The notes: generated by a model from the letters alone, not told the origin. Shown: positions 12,495-26,189, counted from the first letter of the stretch. The stretch is 64,000 bases of DNA from Branchiostoma floridae (GCF_000003815.2 NC_049995.1:13669551-13733550), one strand, 5' to 3'. Translations and numbers: made by a program.

Positions 12495-15400
12495 TCATAA
12501 AACAGCCCCATATGTCTGATTGCTAGATGTAGGCGTACACGCATGCGCAGTTTCCTCGTTTCTGTTGTCCGCTTCACGACTGCCAAAGCTGTAAGCGGGA
12601 GAAAACCAAACAAAAAATGAAAATACAAAATTACATAAACGAAACAACCAATTTACATTTTTCCATTTATAAACGGGATTTTGTTTCATCTACATATAAG
12701 TTAATCAAAGTTCATTTGATCAAATCAAGAAAACGTTAAGTTGGGATTTGTTTCATCTATATATCAGTTACCCAAACTGATTAAAACCCTATATCAATAA
12801 AACTGGTAACTTTATCTTTACCTTAAATGTTTGCCCTTCAACTTCACGACGTAAAACACCACCATGATACAGCCCTGTGGAAAATATGAACAACATAATA
12901 ATCTTTACATGCATACGTATAAGGACGTCTTGCCAACTGACGTCATGAGTCATAAAGGTCAAAGGTCGTTTGACATCACCTAATTTGATACCACTAGGTC
13001 CGGATATCATAGCACGAGTATAAATAAATACATTGTAAAAATGCTAATCTATGAATCTAAAGTTAAACAAGTAACTGCTTGATTTTTTTTTTTTGGTTTT
13101 GATACACCGAATTTGCTTTAGAGCAAAATCTGCCCCCTTCAGGGTCTTTTTTTTTCGAAGAATATTCCGTAACATGGCGATAAACATAGAACAATTAAAC
13201 TTTTTTTCAGAATAATCAACACTTAAAAGTATTATATAATATCCTTGTAAATAGTGTAATACCTGTAGTAAACACACTCCTGCCATAGACGTGGACGCCC
13301 AGGGAAATCCGATCTCTTCCATGAGCACCCCGCCAACAGTAGAGCCTATAAGATATCTGTAAACGCATCGGGTCAGTTAGTGTGGGTCAGGGCGGGGGGC
13401 GATACCATCTTCCAGACATTTTTAGTTAGTTGATTACGTCACACGTCCGTAAGGTTATCAATTACCCCCATAGACCCTGATGAGGAGATTTCAATGGTTT
13501 TATGGGCCCATTCCCCTATATTGGTATGTGACTGAATAGTCTCGTCATCTAGAAAAGGCTTAACACTTTTATCATCATTTGCAATTTGAAACTAATCTGA
13601 CAATCTGATTTGGTTTTACCAAAAGAGGCAACATTGCAAACATCTACATACAGAATTAGAGGCACAGCGGCTAAGATGATTGAAATAATCTAAGAAATAT
13701 TAACTTTCAACCAATGAAATAAATGGATAAAATCAGTTACCCTAAATTCATCATGAGGTCGTAAACACCGGAAATGACGCCATATGTTCCGAGGTCATCA
13801 GGCATGCCGGCCGCCCTGGTGGGAGAATCAAGATGAAATTATCAAATTGTCACAATGTGCGTTTTCTTTGACAAAATGAATACTGCAAGTATCACAAGTC
13901 GCAAGTATCTGTGGAAATTTTCTGTGTTAATTTTTTTTAATTTTATTTCTATTTTGCTCTTTTCCTTGTCAAGTGTATTCAAGTGTAGATAAAAGAGAAT
14001 ATTTAGATGAAAACTTTAGATTTATGAATCTGTATCATTGGTGAACTTAATAAAAGTTTTGCTTTCATGTTTTTTAATGCCACCATATTATTATGAAATT
14101 TGAACTTGGCATATGTAAAAATGTTCATTTTAAAACTTGCATACAAGGAGTATTCTCAAATTGGACTATAATGGAAAACGTGGGGAGGAGTACACGTCTC
14201 TTATAGACGTCTTTAATTTTGACGTCATTATTTTACTTTGTAAGGGATGGCTTAAAAGCAAACTTTAAGATGGTATCATATGAGCGCACCTTGCGGCTCG
14301 AAGCAGTTCTGCATACGTCGGCACAATGGCTGCTGACTTGGCGATTCCGAAAACTACCTGGGCCACATAAATCTCCCAGATCATCCTGAAATGTCGTTCA
14401 TAACAGAAACGTTATTTCAATAAAGAACATTAGCTAAAGTCGATGGTCAAAATATGATTGCTTTGAACGGCTGAACAAGAAATAAGAATGCGATATGCAG
14501 TCTGAAATACAGCCAAAATCGTTATTCGTTAACCGTATTCTGAGATAATGACATCTCCATTCATTCTCCTGTTTCCTATAGGGATACAGACAAATATATA
14601 TATGTTACAACAATTGCGTCCCCCCATCTTGTTAGGCAGGTTCTAACGTAACTGTCGATCACATTTATCAGTTGATCCAATGGCAGTGTGGAAATTCGCG
14701 ATTCTACCAATGAGAGAGTGCCTGCACGTCCCACAGATATTTGCATTTAGTATTTCTATTTTGCATTTCTACGGCTTGACGGAGATGGGTGGGGCACTGG
14801 AGTCGACCTATGACCTCTCGGGTATCTTACCTGTCATCATCAACATGGCGACCATACAAATCACCGCACGTTCTAAAATTTCCCCTCAGCGACACCCCAG
14901 TGGGGTTTTTAGAGGGTAACCAAGACGAAGACGTTCTAAAATTTCCTTAGTTTTGGAAGAATTTTTACATAGATGGCATTCTTTTGCACACTTCAAGCCA
15001 CCAATGACGCTAGAAGTTCTAGTCTAGCAAAGCAAATCTACAACGTACCCCGCAGTACCGTAGAAGGGAGCTGGTCCAAGGAACGTGAACGCTACAGCCG
15101 ACACCAGCACACCGACAGTCATCTGTACCCTTGTCCATTTCTGGCAACGGCACAAACAGTTAGCAGGTTAGTGACAGTTCCAATGTGATTGATGTTCATA
15201 AAGACAAGGGCACTTTTGAAATCTAAGTGGAATTTATTATTACATTACGATTATAAGATGATATGGGTAGTCACAAATGTAGTTCAAATACACTTTGTAT
15301 CAATCAACTGCAACACGGTTATTTTAGCTTGTATATGACCTTATATGACAACCAATGACAATGAGACGACACATGAAGAGGAGACATCAACGGTTCTTGT

Positions 15401-18400
15401 AGGCCAGTCAGGGGTCAAAAATTTGTGACGTCAGATACTTCACAAGTAAAAATTGATTTTGTGTAATACTAACGTCAATTCAAAAGATAAGATCAAAATA
15501 ATCAACAACTATTAACCAGAGAGGAGAATGGAATGATTACAATGTATTGAATAAAACAACAATTAACGCTGCTCTTACCACATATTTATCTGCAAGCCAC
15601 CCCCAAAAGGGCGATGCCAGCGCATGCGCACCGTTCCCCACCATAAATACAACTCCGACTTCAGTCTGTGAGATCTCGAACTGCACATGCATATGCGCAG
15701 GATAAAAGACATACGTAAACATTACTGTAGCGACTTCTATAAATATCGTAGATGATATACAATACATGCATGTAAGGATTAGTAATTGGTAAAGTCAGAC
15801 TTAAAAGAAGTTTTAAAAGAATGGTGCCTGCAATACCAACCTGTCCCGTTAGATGGGGCTCCAGTGTGGGGTCCAGGAAGGCGTAGATAAGATAGACAGC
15901 GAATATGACACCAGCTGGGGGAAGATGCATTGATATTGTGGAACCATATTCAATATAACGTTATACTTACTCATTTTGTGTATTGATAAACTGATAAAAA
16001 GAAATGGGCACATCACTGTATACCATTGTAACACTCACGCACAAGAATCTTGCTAAGTCTTAATTTAAGTAAAACATTTATGAACACCTACCGACAACCA
16101 TGATATCCGGGATGGTCACCAGGCGAGTCAGGGATCCGGATTTTACGTCTTCTTTCACTGGACAAGACAAGATAGGAAAAGATATGTGTTACCTTTAACA
16201 TCTGATACTGTTTTTGATGTTGCAAACCTAGCTAGTGGACTGCTAATATTTTCTAGGAAGCATGTAGCTTTTTTAAGTTGCACATAAAATACCATCAGGG
16301 ATGATCATTTTAGGTTCTCTGGCAAATCTCATGTTCTCAGCCAGACTCTTATAAGACTCTTATAAGACAGATTATAGGGGACAAAGGCTATTTCTTTTCG
16401 TAAATCCAAATATGTGCCCCACCAAAGTATCATTTTCGTAGCTCCATTAAAAAACACTTCGGAATCCATTTTCTCAGTCAGATTTATAATTTAACGAGTA
16501 TAACATCTATTATCATAATACCGGTACGTTTACGACGATTTCTCTAGCCATACTGAATTGACAAATTGTCAACGCATCATTTTCTCCAGTTACATGTTGC
16601 TGTTATAGCTTACCCTTGCCACTTCTTCTGTGTAACTTTTCTGCCACTCTTGTCCTGCTAAAAGCGTAATATTGTAATTGTAACACGCCGCGGAATTACA
16701 CGGCGAACGGGCGCGTGGTTGGGAGGGGGTAAAAAATACCGGTAGGAAGAAACACGGCACAATTAACTGCCGCTATGTACATTTATACATCCTCTGATGT
16801 TCCTTCCTTTAGTGTCAGTAAATGCATAAAACATAAACCTGCATGAGCATACAAAATGTCATGAGAAAACGGACGTATACTGTCAAGAATTTTCATTTAA
16901 CTTCTGTCCGTCACAACCGCTATGACGTAACACTTCACTGCTAGCGTAGATATAAAAATGGCGGGAAAATGGCTGCGTACGTTCAATTTTGCCCATTCAG
17001 TCGTAGATCCGGGCTATTATGCAACGGTTCTTCACACTTTTACATGAGTTGTAGGTCACCAACAGAAATTCAAGATTGTTGTTGAATCATGTTCGTCTTG
17101 TGCCGTGAGCATGTGTAATTATGATCTATAAATTTGGCAATGAATGTGACAGTATGTTCGTCCCACGACGAGCTGCCTACCCCGAAAAAGATACTGAAAA
17201 CTTTTGGCCTTGTTGTCTTCGAATGCATTGTTATCGATGCTTTGTAAATGGTGTATTGGACACCTAGATGTCTGAAGTGTGCACAGCTCAGAAATAACTA
17301 TTGTTGCATGTGTAGATCTCGTTAAATTCCATTATTTTTAATCTACCGGTATAAGTCTTACTACCGGTATTATGCCAATGCATGTTAATGGACGTAGTCT
17401 TTTCTATTTCAGCGGATCTAAATTATGTGCCCAAAAAGGTTACCGTAATTCTAATTTTAGTTACCTGCATTTGGCGGGATGATGCAGACGACGAAGGCAC
17501 AGGAGCCGAGCAGTAACCCCGCTACCAGGAACGGCACCAGGTAACCTCCCGACTAGAAAGGCAGAATTCTGTTACACTGTGACACTTCTGCAAGAGGTTC
17601 AGTCCCCCTATGCAGAAGTCAACTCAAGCAAAGTTACATTTGTAACAGGCACAGTGTAAAGCAAAGTACATTACAGCATGATGGCACAGTGAGGTAGTGT
17701 ATGTCTTCAGCCTGGCCTCCTTAGGTCATATGGCTATATATACATGTATATGAGATATTAGAAAATCGATAAAACACAGTTTCTATTTTTTGCACAGAGG
17801 TATGTATGGATTGGCAATTCTGGGCAGAGATTGCAAAACATAAAACACAATCAGCTACACAATTCTTTATTCAATACCGAAAAATGCATGACACTCTGTT
17901 TCAATACTTTGGTCGTAAGACTCGTAACGTATGTTATTTGCAATGGCAATATTCGCATTCTTTATGCATTTTATATGACACAGTTCTTTTTCATTTCAAA
18001 GAAATCTAACTGACCAATGAGTAATGGTACCGGTCTCTATTAGACTGGCAGTGTACTACTATGTCAGCAAACACGAGGGAGTAGCAAAAATATTTAATCA
18101 GATTCGTTCTATCTAACTACCTCGTACCTCAAACAGAGCTCCGCCTACAGGGGAAGCGACCATGGTGCCCAAACCGATAAAGATCTCCATCGTGCCCTGA
18201 AATATACAGAAATCATAGGTAAATGTACAAATGACAAATGCTTGTATTTAAAGCGTATTCAAAGCTTACGAATTTCATAAGTCAACTTGTCAGTGTGTGA
18301 TACATGTAGTAGAAGACGAACTATCCCAGTACACAAATATCATCCCCATCTCGTAGTAGCGGCGGTCTCTTCTGCAGTCTTTGCTATATAGCGTTTGCAT

Positions 18401-20494
18401 GTCATTGCTTGAGTATGATAACTACTAATGTATGTGTTGTATTATTCTACAAAGGCCATAACTCACCATGACTGTTGAGACCCTTCTTGGATAGATCCGG
18501 GCAACCGTCGCCATCAGGGCGATTTCGAAGGCGGAGTAGCAGACGCCCTCTACCGTGAACACCGCGAAGCACAGTCCGACGAACGGGGCGCCGGCCGTGT
18601 AGCCGCTTACACTGGGAAAGACACGAAATATTGTTAAGAAACACCGACGTTCAGGTGACTTTCAACTACTTTTACTGCGTACTGGTGGGATAAACCATAT
18701 ATTATTGCTCAACACAACAAACTTTCATTCAGACTAGTGCAGCAAAAATTGAAGCGAAGACAAAACTGTCACTAGTAGCCACAAATGCCTAAAGTACATG
18801 TAGACTAAAAACATACCTATATAGATCTATTTACACTTAGTTATAGAATAGTTATAATTATAGTCATGCAAACTAGTTTATCCTCTAAAACTGTTTATCC
18901 TCACATATCACATTTTACTTAATTTGGCCTGAGGATGAGAATGCTATCAGCAGAAAGAAAGTGCATGAACGGAAGAATATTAATAAGAAGAACAAGATGA
19001 CGTTACGTAATAATGGCGGTACCCATGGATGTCGACGATATCAATACAGTTTTGACATATTAGTATGGCAAACGTGCCAAAAGTAAAACTCACCCTGTGA
19101 GGACCCAGACACACATTCCGACCAGAGACCCGCACAGAAACATGAACCTGGGACCAGTGTGTGAGATCTGTGGGGCAGGGTGATGACATGTACGTGTGTA
19201 ATTAACAAAGAGATAAGCCTATAAATCACTAATGTCTATTTATGCTATGAACCGATGTATTCTTGTAGGTTGCTGCAATATTGTAGATACACGATATGGA
19301 GATAATGAATTAAAGTGTCTGATCTTTGACTGGCTTAAAGCAGCAAAGAATGCATCCTCACCCACTCAATCTCATTATTTCTATTGGAATGAATTTTTAA
19401 AAAGACAGGATATAAGGGTCAGTCATGAACGTAATGAACATTTTCGAGAATACTGTTTTGAAAAGTACTTCAGCACATGTTGGTAGAAACCACAATGATC
19501 GATTGTTTGCTTTGCGTGATGATGAAGGTAATTTGATCTTTGTTCTAGTAAACATTATTATTGTGCACGACCAAACAATCGATCATGAGAATATTGGGCT
19601 TTTGAAGGTCATAATGGCAGGTAAACTTCAAAAATCGTTTTCTACGGTATTTGTGAACTCTTAAGTCAAAGATATTACTAGATAGCTTTAGATGTGTTAG
19701 GACATTCTCCTCCTTTGCAATGATAGTCGTAGTAAAGTAACATACCAGTTTGCCGATTAGAGGGGCGGAGAGAAAGGCTATGAGTGAGTAGTAGCCGAAG
19801 ATGAAGCCGACAATAGTCTCTGATGCGCCTCGTTCTGCAGCCTAGGGGAGGGGGGCGTTTTAGGTTAGTGAACACTTAGTTATAACACATAATGGCGTGC
19901 AAGCTATATTGATACTTACTAAATTTACAAATTAATGTATATAATATTCATCTTAACACACTGGAATGGTCGTACATTGGAATGCTGATAGAAATTGATA
20001 TATTTTTACAAACATTGAAATGGCTGTACATTAGACTTCTAACAAATCGAAGAATGTTATACTGCATTCAAATCGTATCACTGGGATGTGGGTACACGTT
20101 TTGCGTGTACGTATTTGTATGTTGGCGTGACACTGTGTATTTGTGTGTTTGCGAGTACGTTTATGTGTATTTGTCTGTTTGTGTGCGTTTGTGTTGATAT
20201 ATGTATTTTTTTATGCTTATGTATGTATGTACGTAGATTTGATGGTGGGGTAGGTATTGTACAGTTCCTCACCTGGCTTGGAAAGAAAGGCGCCATGATG
20301 GCTGACCTGGCGTACCCCATACAGTAGGCATAGCTCAGGCAGACTAGCGCCTTCTTCTGGAATCCCGTCATGGGAGGGAGTTCACCAGAAGGAAGAGCCG
20401 CTGTTCTATCTGGCTGTTCCAGGAGAAGGGAGGCGTCTCCGGAAGAGCAATGGCGTCCGGAGGTTTCGGCCTCAATATCTATTTCTTCCACCAT
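12495..20494 (-). CDS. SLC18B1-like major facilitator transporter, 15 exons, complete
   Basis: Predicted 479-residue membrane transporter; the closest family I recognise is SLC18B1 (vesicular polyamine transporter), related to the vesicular amine carriers. Exons, minus strand: 20494-20273, 19841-19746, 19167-19094, 18611-18467, 18196-18128, 17552-17465, 16157-16092, 15914-15841, 15680-15579, 15140-15049, 14385-14290, 13815-13741, 13356-13263, 12874-12822, 12588-12495. Every junction is GT-AG and phase-consistent, and the total is 480 codons including the stop. Start MVEEIDIEAE leads into an acidic cytoplasmic tail, then APFFPSQ with AAERGASETIVGFIFGYYS, typical of this family's first loop. 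Other family landmarks are GKLISHTGPRFMF, ARIYPRRVSTVMGTMEIF, SPVGGALFE, FLDPTLEPHL, SPFWGWLADKYVKW and STVGGVLMEEIGFPWA. Length is near the family's usual 450-480. The polyamine substrate is inferred by homology and not visible in the sequence. Confidence 0.9.
16951..16977 (+). promoter_or_regulatory. Possible YY1/E2F-type site cluster in intron
   Basis: TATAAAAATGGCGGGAAAAT is followed by GGCTGCG. It combines an AAATGGCGG (YY1-like) core and GGCGGGAAA (E2F-like) next to a TATAAAA string, in intron 6 of the SLC18B1-like gene. It could mark an alternative promoter or be chance. Confidence 0.25.
19495..19586. repeat. 15-bp perfect inverted repeat in intron
   Basis: ATGATCGATTGTTTG at 19495-19509 is repeated inverted as CAAACAATCGATCAT at 19572-19586, within intron 2 of the SLC18B1-like gene. 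It may be a small MITE core. Confidence 0.5.
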
Positions 20495-20739
20495 CTTGTT
20501 TGCGTTAATTGTTAGCTAATAAAGGAATGAATAAGATCGCTGTCAATATGCACCAACAAACTGTCTTGAATAGTAGTATAATTATTGATATTATTTTTGT
20601 AGGATAAATGCTAATGGTATTCTATAGTAGATAAGTAGCACATTCGTTTGATATTGTTATACATTGGTGCTTAACAAAAGTTGTCAGCGTTTTGTAAACT
20701 GATACAATATTCATTCACAAACAAGCTTAAGTATGCACT

Positions 20740-20833
20740 AAATGCACACACAGTCACACACACACATACAACACATTTATTGTCAAGTAAATTCAAACAT
20801 GCACACACATGCTGGCACACACACAAACACACA

Positions 20834-20874
<41 letters not shown>

Positions 20875-20880
20875 ACACAC
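20740..20880. repeat. CA-rich microsatellite
   Basis: Long runs of CACACA with interruptions, upstream of the SLC18B1-like start. A GT-rich stretch at 20095-20200 lies in intron 1 of that gene. The open frames over both are low-complexity artefacts. Confidence 0.85.
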
Positions 20881-21298
20881 TTTACCGTAGCCAGCCTTAC
20901 CTTCCAAATCCAGCAGTAGGTTCCTTACGTTCCTACTACCCCTCTACATTCCCTCATGGGTCACCTGTTTGTCATGTTCTGCCCGTACCTGGGCCCGGCT
21001 TCCACGAATTGTCACGTGTGGCGGTAGTGACTTACACGAGTTACTATTACAGACTGTGTTACGTATTATATAACGGAATGGCATTTGAAATGGGGCAAAG
21101 TCCAGGGGGCACACGGGTGCCTGGTCCTGAGTCCCCGTATGTCACGGGAGTGTTTGTTCAGGGCAGGTTAGGTTTGTACACGGGTCATTGTGAGAAAGGT
21201 GAGGGACTTAAGTCGATCCACAGGTGAACTTTGGTTCTATTTTTCATCGGGTCACAAGTCCCGTACCTTCTTTGCTTGGACTATGCTTAGTTCGGTGT

Positions 21299-21544
21299 AA
21301 TCCCCAAGCAGAATTCCTCCGGTGGCATAAAACAGTAACATAAGCTNNNNNNNNNNNNNNNNNNNNNNNNNNNNNNNNNNNNNNNNNNNNNNNNNNNNNN
21401 NNNNNNNNNNNNNNNNNNNNNNNNNNNNNNNNNNNNNNNNNNNNNNGGAAAAAGTTGGGGTTTTAGGTATTTGTTAGGGTGGAGGTATTTTCGCAAGTTT
21501 ATTTTAATGTTTTAAGCCCCCGGGGGGGATTCTGCTTGAGATTT
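21299..21544 (+). mobile_element. MITE family A-like copy containing an assembly gap
   Basis: The left end is TAATCCCCAAGCAGAATTCC and the right end is GGGGGATTCTGCTTGAGATT. The two ends are inverted relatives of the family A termini. The interior is interrupted by 100 Ns. Confidence 0.6.
21347..21446. other. Assembly gap, 100 N
   Basis: Exactly 100 Ns, probably a placeholder of unknown true size, located inside the inverted-repeat element at 21299-21544. Confidence 0.99.
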
Positions 21545-22480
21545 ATTTCGGTGCGCAACGTAGTGTATTTTGTTTGTTTGAATTTTGTTACTTCGAGTCG
21601 GCTTTCTGACAGCCCTTCATTTAGATGATGAGGGAGGTGGCGTGGTTCAGGCTAACTCAGCCAAACATAACAAATATGCAGGGTACATGGTTGAAACATT
21701 ATAAATCTATGGGGTATAGCTATAGTTAAATGTGTACACATATACACAAACTAATGTCAAAGCATGACAGCGTCAATTCCAAGCTCAAAGAAAAAGATAT
21801 GGATAACAAAAACAAAGTATGACATACTGTCTATCACTTGTTCTACCTTCCTAACCACTTGGATTTTATCATGATGGCAACGTTTATTCGCATGCTCACG
21901 TCAATTTTTTAGTTCCCAGAGGCTGTCATCCTTATAATAAAATCAATGTGTTATACCAGCAGACGTACACATTGTCCTGCAGTTTGAGAGAAATCCGAAA
22001 GGTAGTACTAAAGCCTTTGAATGTGTTAGGAGGTACCTTATTTGCACCGCATCGTTTTTTGTTTACTGTCTGCAAACATTCCTGAAGATAAATGGTCTTC
22101 TAGATCATATCAGTCTACTTAAATAGTCGCTTATGCCGTACACATAGGCCCTTCCTCGCCCGTTCTATGTTTTTTGTATAAATTGTTCTCTTTAACGCTG
22201 TTTTAGCAAACGCAAAGTTTTAAAACAAGCGAAACATCTAGTCAAGTAGTAAGGCCTGTGAAGTAATGCTATATGGTAGTTCAGAGATTAGAAAGAAAAA
22301 CTTTTTACACACGCTCAAGTTGACATCACCATCGTTTTTTTTTTTTTGTTTTTTTTTTGTTTACAAACGAATATAATGTGGCGCAGCACTAAGTTAGTAA
22401 CATGTATTAACAGTTCCAAATACATGGTACAGGCAAAAGGTAAATGTAGTCTTTTCTTTTAAAGCTGCTACCGAAGTCAG

Positions 22481-22625
22481 ATACCCATTTTACACCTGAA
22501 TGAAGTACGAAAGTGCCTTTCCCAAGGGCACAACGTCGGGGGTATGGCGGGTATTGAAGTCGGGACCTATAGATTCCGAGCCGAACGCTCTACCAGTTAC
22601 GCCACACACGACGCCAACTTGGTTT
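22481..22625 (-). repeat. tRNA-derived SINE, minus orientation
   Basis: The minus strand reads GTGGCGTAACTGGTAGAGCG (box A-like), then GGTCCCGACTTCAATACCC (box B-like), and further on TGCCCTTGGGAAAGGCACTT. The same body motif recurs near 50700, 54290 and 60045. It is degenerate and not a functional tRNA. Confidence 0.7.
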
Positions 22626-22682
22626 GACCCCGCGTAGTTACAGTCAATCCCTTTAAAGGCACACTCTTATTTGGCTTTTCAG

Positions 22683-23290
22683 GAGTTCAATGACCGAGAT
22701 TTGACTCTTATCTTACTTAACAGGAGTTCAAGGGCCGGGATTGGATTCTTATCTTACTTAACAGGGGTTCAATGACCGGGATTTGACTCTTATCTTACTT
22801 TACAGGAGTTCAATGACCAGGATTTGACTCTTATCTTAACAGGAGTTCAATGGCCGGGATTTGACTCTTATCTCACTTTACAGGAGTTCGATGCCCGGGC
22901 TTTGACAATTATCTTATTTTACAGAGGTTCAATGACAAAGATTTGACTCTTATCTTACTTTACAAAAGTTCAATGCCCGGGATTTGACTCTTATCTTACG
23001 TTACAGGAGTTCAATGGCCGGGATTTGACTCTAATCTTACTTTACAGGAGTTCAATAACCGGGATTTGACTCTTATCTTACTTTACAGGAGTTCAATAAC
23101 CGGGATTTGACTCTTATCTTACTTAACAGGGGTTCAATGACCGGGATTTGACTCTTATCTTACTTTGCTGGAGTTCAATTACCGGGGATTTCACTATTAT
23201 TTTACTTTACAGGAGTTCAATGACCGGGGTTTGACTATTATCTCACTTTACAGGAGTTCAATGGCCGGGATTTGACTCTTATCTTACTTT
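22683..23290. repeat. 41-bp minisatellite, about 15 units
   Basis: Units of about 41-42 bp carry AGGAGTTCAATGACCGGGAT and TTGACTCTTATCTTACTTTAC. Copies vary by point changes and small deletions; a stray GTTCAATGACCGGGAT lies at about 23546. Confidence 0.9.
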
Positions 23291-24045
23291 AGGTCATGTT
23301 GATTTGATTATATGGATGACATCCACGCTCGCACCAATTTTCGACCGTTTCCCAAAAAAAAGGTTTTCGACCACACAATAAATTGTGCAAAGCAGCTGTA
23401 AAATGAGCACAAATATTCCATAGATTGAATAAAAAGAAAACAGAAAACAGATAACTAATGCCATAGAATGCCAAAATAAATCAAAAGTCAAAGAATAAGA
23501 TGTGAAAGGACAGAAAAAAAATCTATTGTTGGTAGGGGGAGGTAGTTCAATGACCGGGATCACCGGCTTAAGTCTCCTCAAGTGATAAATCATACGGATA
23601 TTTAGCCTTTCTTCAACCGCTCTCTTTCAGCCTCTTTTGTAACGGTCCATTCATCAACGGGTCATCGATTCTTGATTTAGTCGGGTGAGCTTCTTTGATC
23701 GGATAATACTTCCAGGAAAAGTCTGTAAAGAACAAATTCTGCTGAAGTAATATTTTGATCCATGCTTCAGGTTCATATTGACATTATTGCCGTCTCATAT
23801 AGTATTCACATCTTAAATAGCTCTGTGGTAATAATAAAAGTGCTCAAAAATAACAGAAAGACATATAATCGCTGCCTGAAAACATTGTTACATGTTTTTT
23901 GCTGATAGACGAGATTAAATCTGATTTCTTCATCTATCGAGTGAAGCGCGCGTACGTTGTCCAGTGGTTCACGGCGCTGTCTCTGGAACTAGAAGCCATT
24001 CGTTCGATTCCGGCTGTTTCGCTCAGCCGACATGCACGCCATTGT

Positions 24046-24279
24046 AGTCCTAATACCCCTGTCACATTACCTTCGATCTTCTGGCATATCGATGGAAGAT
24101 CGGCCATATTAAAGATCGTCAGAAGGTTGCGGGTATTTTTGACCTGAAATCCGTCCCTGTCACTTATAAGCCATACTTTGCACCTTGTACAATTGTTGTG
24201 CAATAAAGTTATTATCATTAGCGAGGCTCGGGTGATTGCCGCAAAATCGTCGTCCGATCGTGACAGGGGTATTAGGACT
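24046..24279. mobile_element. MITE with 20-bp perfect terminal inverted repeats
   Basis: AGTCCTAATACCCCTGTCAC at the left end is matched exactly by GTGACAGGGGTATTAGGACT at the right end. The element is 234 bp with no coding capacity. Confidence 0.85.
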
Positions 24280-24904
24280 TGACGTTGACGTTAAGCCGTT
24301 GTCCACTGTTCATTGTGCTTGTTGAATAGAGCTATGGGAATTTTTCCGGTACAATAAATCTGTAAATGTTGTATTCATGTACATAGTGTCTCTCCTCTTT
24401 GTCTCGACCCGCAAAAGACTGGCTCTAAAGTGAGCTAAAATTGGATCAAGATCACTTTCCTTTCGAAATGTCCTTTTATCGAGCCACGGCTTTGGATCAA
24501 TACTTACTACCTCGGCGCCCGACTTCTTTCTCAAAGAAAGGACCTCAGGACACAAGCTGTTTGGTGTTCATTTTAATCGAGCTAAAAATGTCACAGGAGA
24601 AAACCTTACAAACTGATATGTCGACTTTAGCAATACGGATAGTCACTGGGCAACGATCACATTTGAGGAACATGGTCCCATAACACCCATCTGGACGCGT
24701 GTGTATTAAACCTTATCTATTACTGGCCTAAGTGAACAAAGCAATCAAGAAAAATCAATGACAGTCATCAGTGGTATGCGAAATGAGCTCACCATACATC
24801 ATTTACTAGTCTGTGGAGCGACTAAAGTCAATTAACCTGCTTTAAGACCATCGGCTTATGTCAGAAACAGAAGCTAAATACTAAATCATTTTATCTACAC
24901 ATAC

Positions 24905-25185
24905 TAAATCATCTGAACGGTGCAATGAACGAGTGTTCGCCTTGCATTCGGTAGGTCGTGAGTTCGATTCCCGGCCAAGTCATACCAAGACTTTAAAAAC
25001 GGTACATGCTGTTTTTTGTTTGTTTGTTTTTTTGGTTGTTTTTCTTTTGCTTAGCACTCAGCACTAACGAAGTAGATTATGGTAAACACACACCACTACC
25101 AGCGGACTAGCCCCCTGCTGTAAAGGCTTGCACAAATGTGTGGCCCAAGGGCTACGGATTATGGAGTAGGACACTACCCATAAGC
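24905..25185 (+). repeat. tRNA-derived SINE, plus orientation
   Basis: The head contains GTCGTGAGTTCGATTCCCGG (tRNA box B-like), preceded by a box A-like region. The body includes CTTAGCACTCAGCACTAACG and TGTGGCCCAAGGGCTACGGA. This is a different SINE type from that at 22481. No intact tRNA cloverleaf is apparent. Confidence 0.65.
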
Positions 25186-26189
25186 ATCTTTTATAGATGC
25201 ACGAGTACCATAAACTTCAACTTTGATGCTCCCTGAAATCATCCCATTCACATTGTTCAATCCTGATTTAAATGATACGAACATCTGCCATTTATTTTAC
25301 AAAAAGTCAGTTCAGACTAAACTTGCTGTCGATAACTACCTCCTAAGTCTCATTTTCTACTGTACGCTGGCGATAAGCGACCGAATTGGACTTGATGACT
25401 CATGATTTATGTACTTAAGAGTGATTGATCCATGAAGTAAAGGCATGCGTTGAATCACGACAAAATATTCAAAACTACACCCGTGAAATTCACTAAATAA
25501 GCTAGTAGTCCGGGCCAGGACCCCAAATTCCACATATCGGTACCCTCCAAGCGGGCAAATTTACATTGTGATTTTTTAATAGTAGAATGTCTGTGGTACC
25601 GGTATATATTTTGATGTGATAGCTATTCTGGTTAGATACATTTATACAGAGTGATTGACGTTAAATCTATCACCCTCTAAATGATCTAGGGATTTCGTGT
25701 CCTAAATAATGTGAAAGGGCAAAAATTAAACATCAAAATTTTTCATTGAAAATAGGCTATTGGAACATTCTAAGCAGCTCTCAAAAATATCAATTGATTT
25801 TCGATATCATGATTGAACACAAAATCATTACCATCTAAACCAATTTTCTTAGTGATTTTCTCGTTAAAAATATAAATTGACAGTTTAGGTCGTCCGACGG
25901 TCAATGACCTCTTGCAGTAAGGCAGACTACTTACATGTAAGCCATAGCTTATCCCTGCATTCTATCTTTTCACATCTCGACGATCCTCTTTTCATTCAGG
26001 ACAACGTAATCTCCTTAGCGCATCTCTAAATTGGTACAGAACTAGTTTACAGAGATGAGCGCGATATGTTATCCTATTTGCAATCAAGTAGCGCACGGTA
26101 ATGGTAAACTAATCTCCTTGGCAATTCTAAAGTAACGACCTCAAACTGGTGACCATACGAGTCTCAAACATCGGTACTGCGCTGCAGCT

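Noticed and set aside
14680..14919. 79-codon plus-strand frame near the SLC18B1-like exons
   Set aside because: It lies in intron 10 on the opposite strand, with no homology and no splice partners.
20742..21227. 161-codon His/Thr-rich frame
   Set aside because: It starts in the CA microsatellite; low-complexity artefact.
22683..23290. CRISPR array
   Set aside because: Repeats abut with no unique spacers; it is a minisatellite in animal DNA.
24905..24990. A functional tRNA gene
   Set aside because: Box B matches, but the box A region and acceptor stem do not form a cloverleaf, and SINE body sequence follows.
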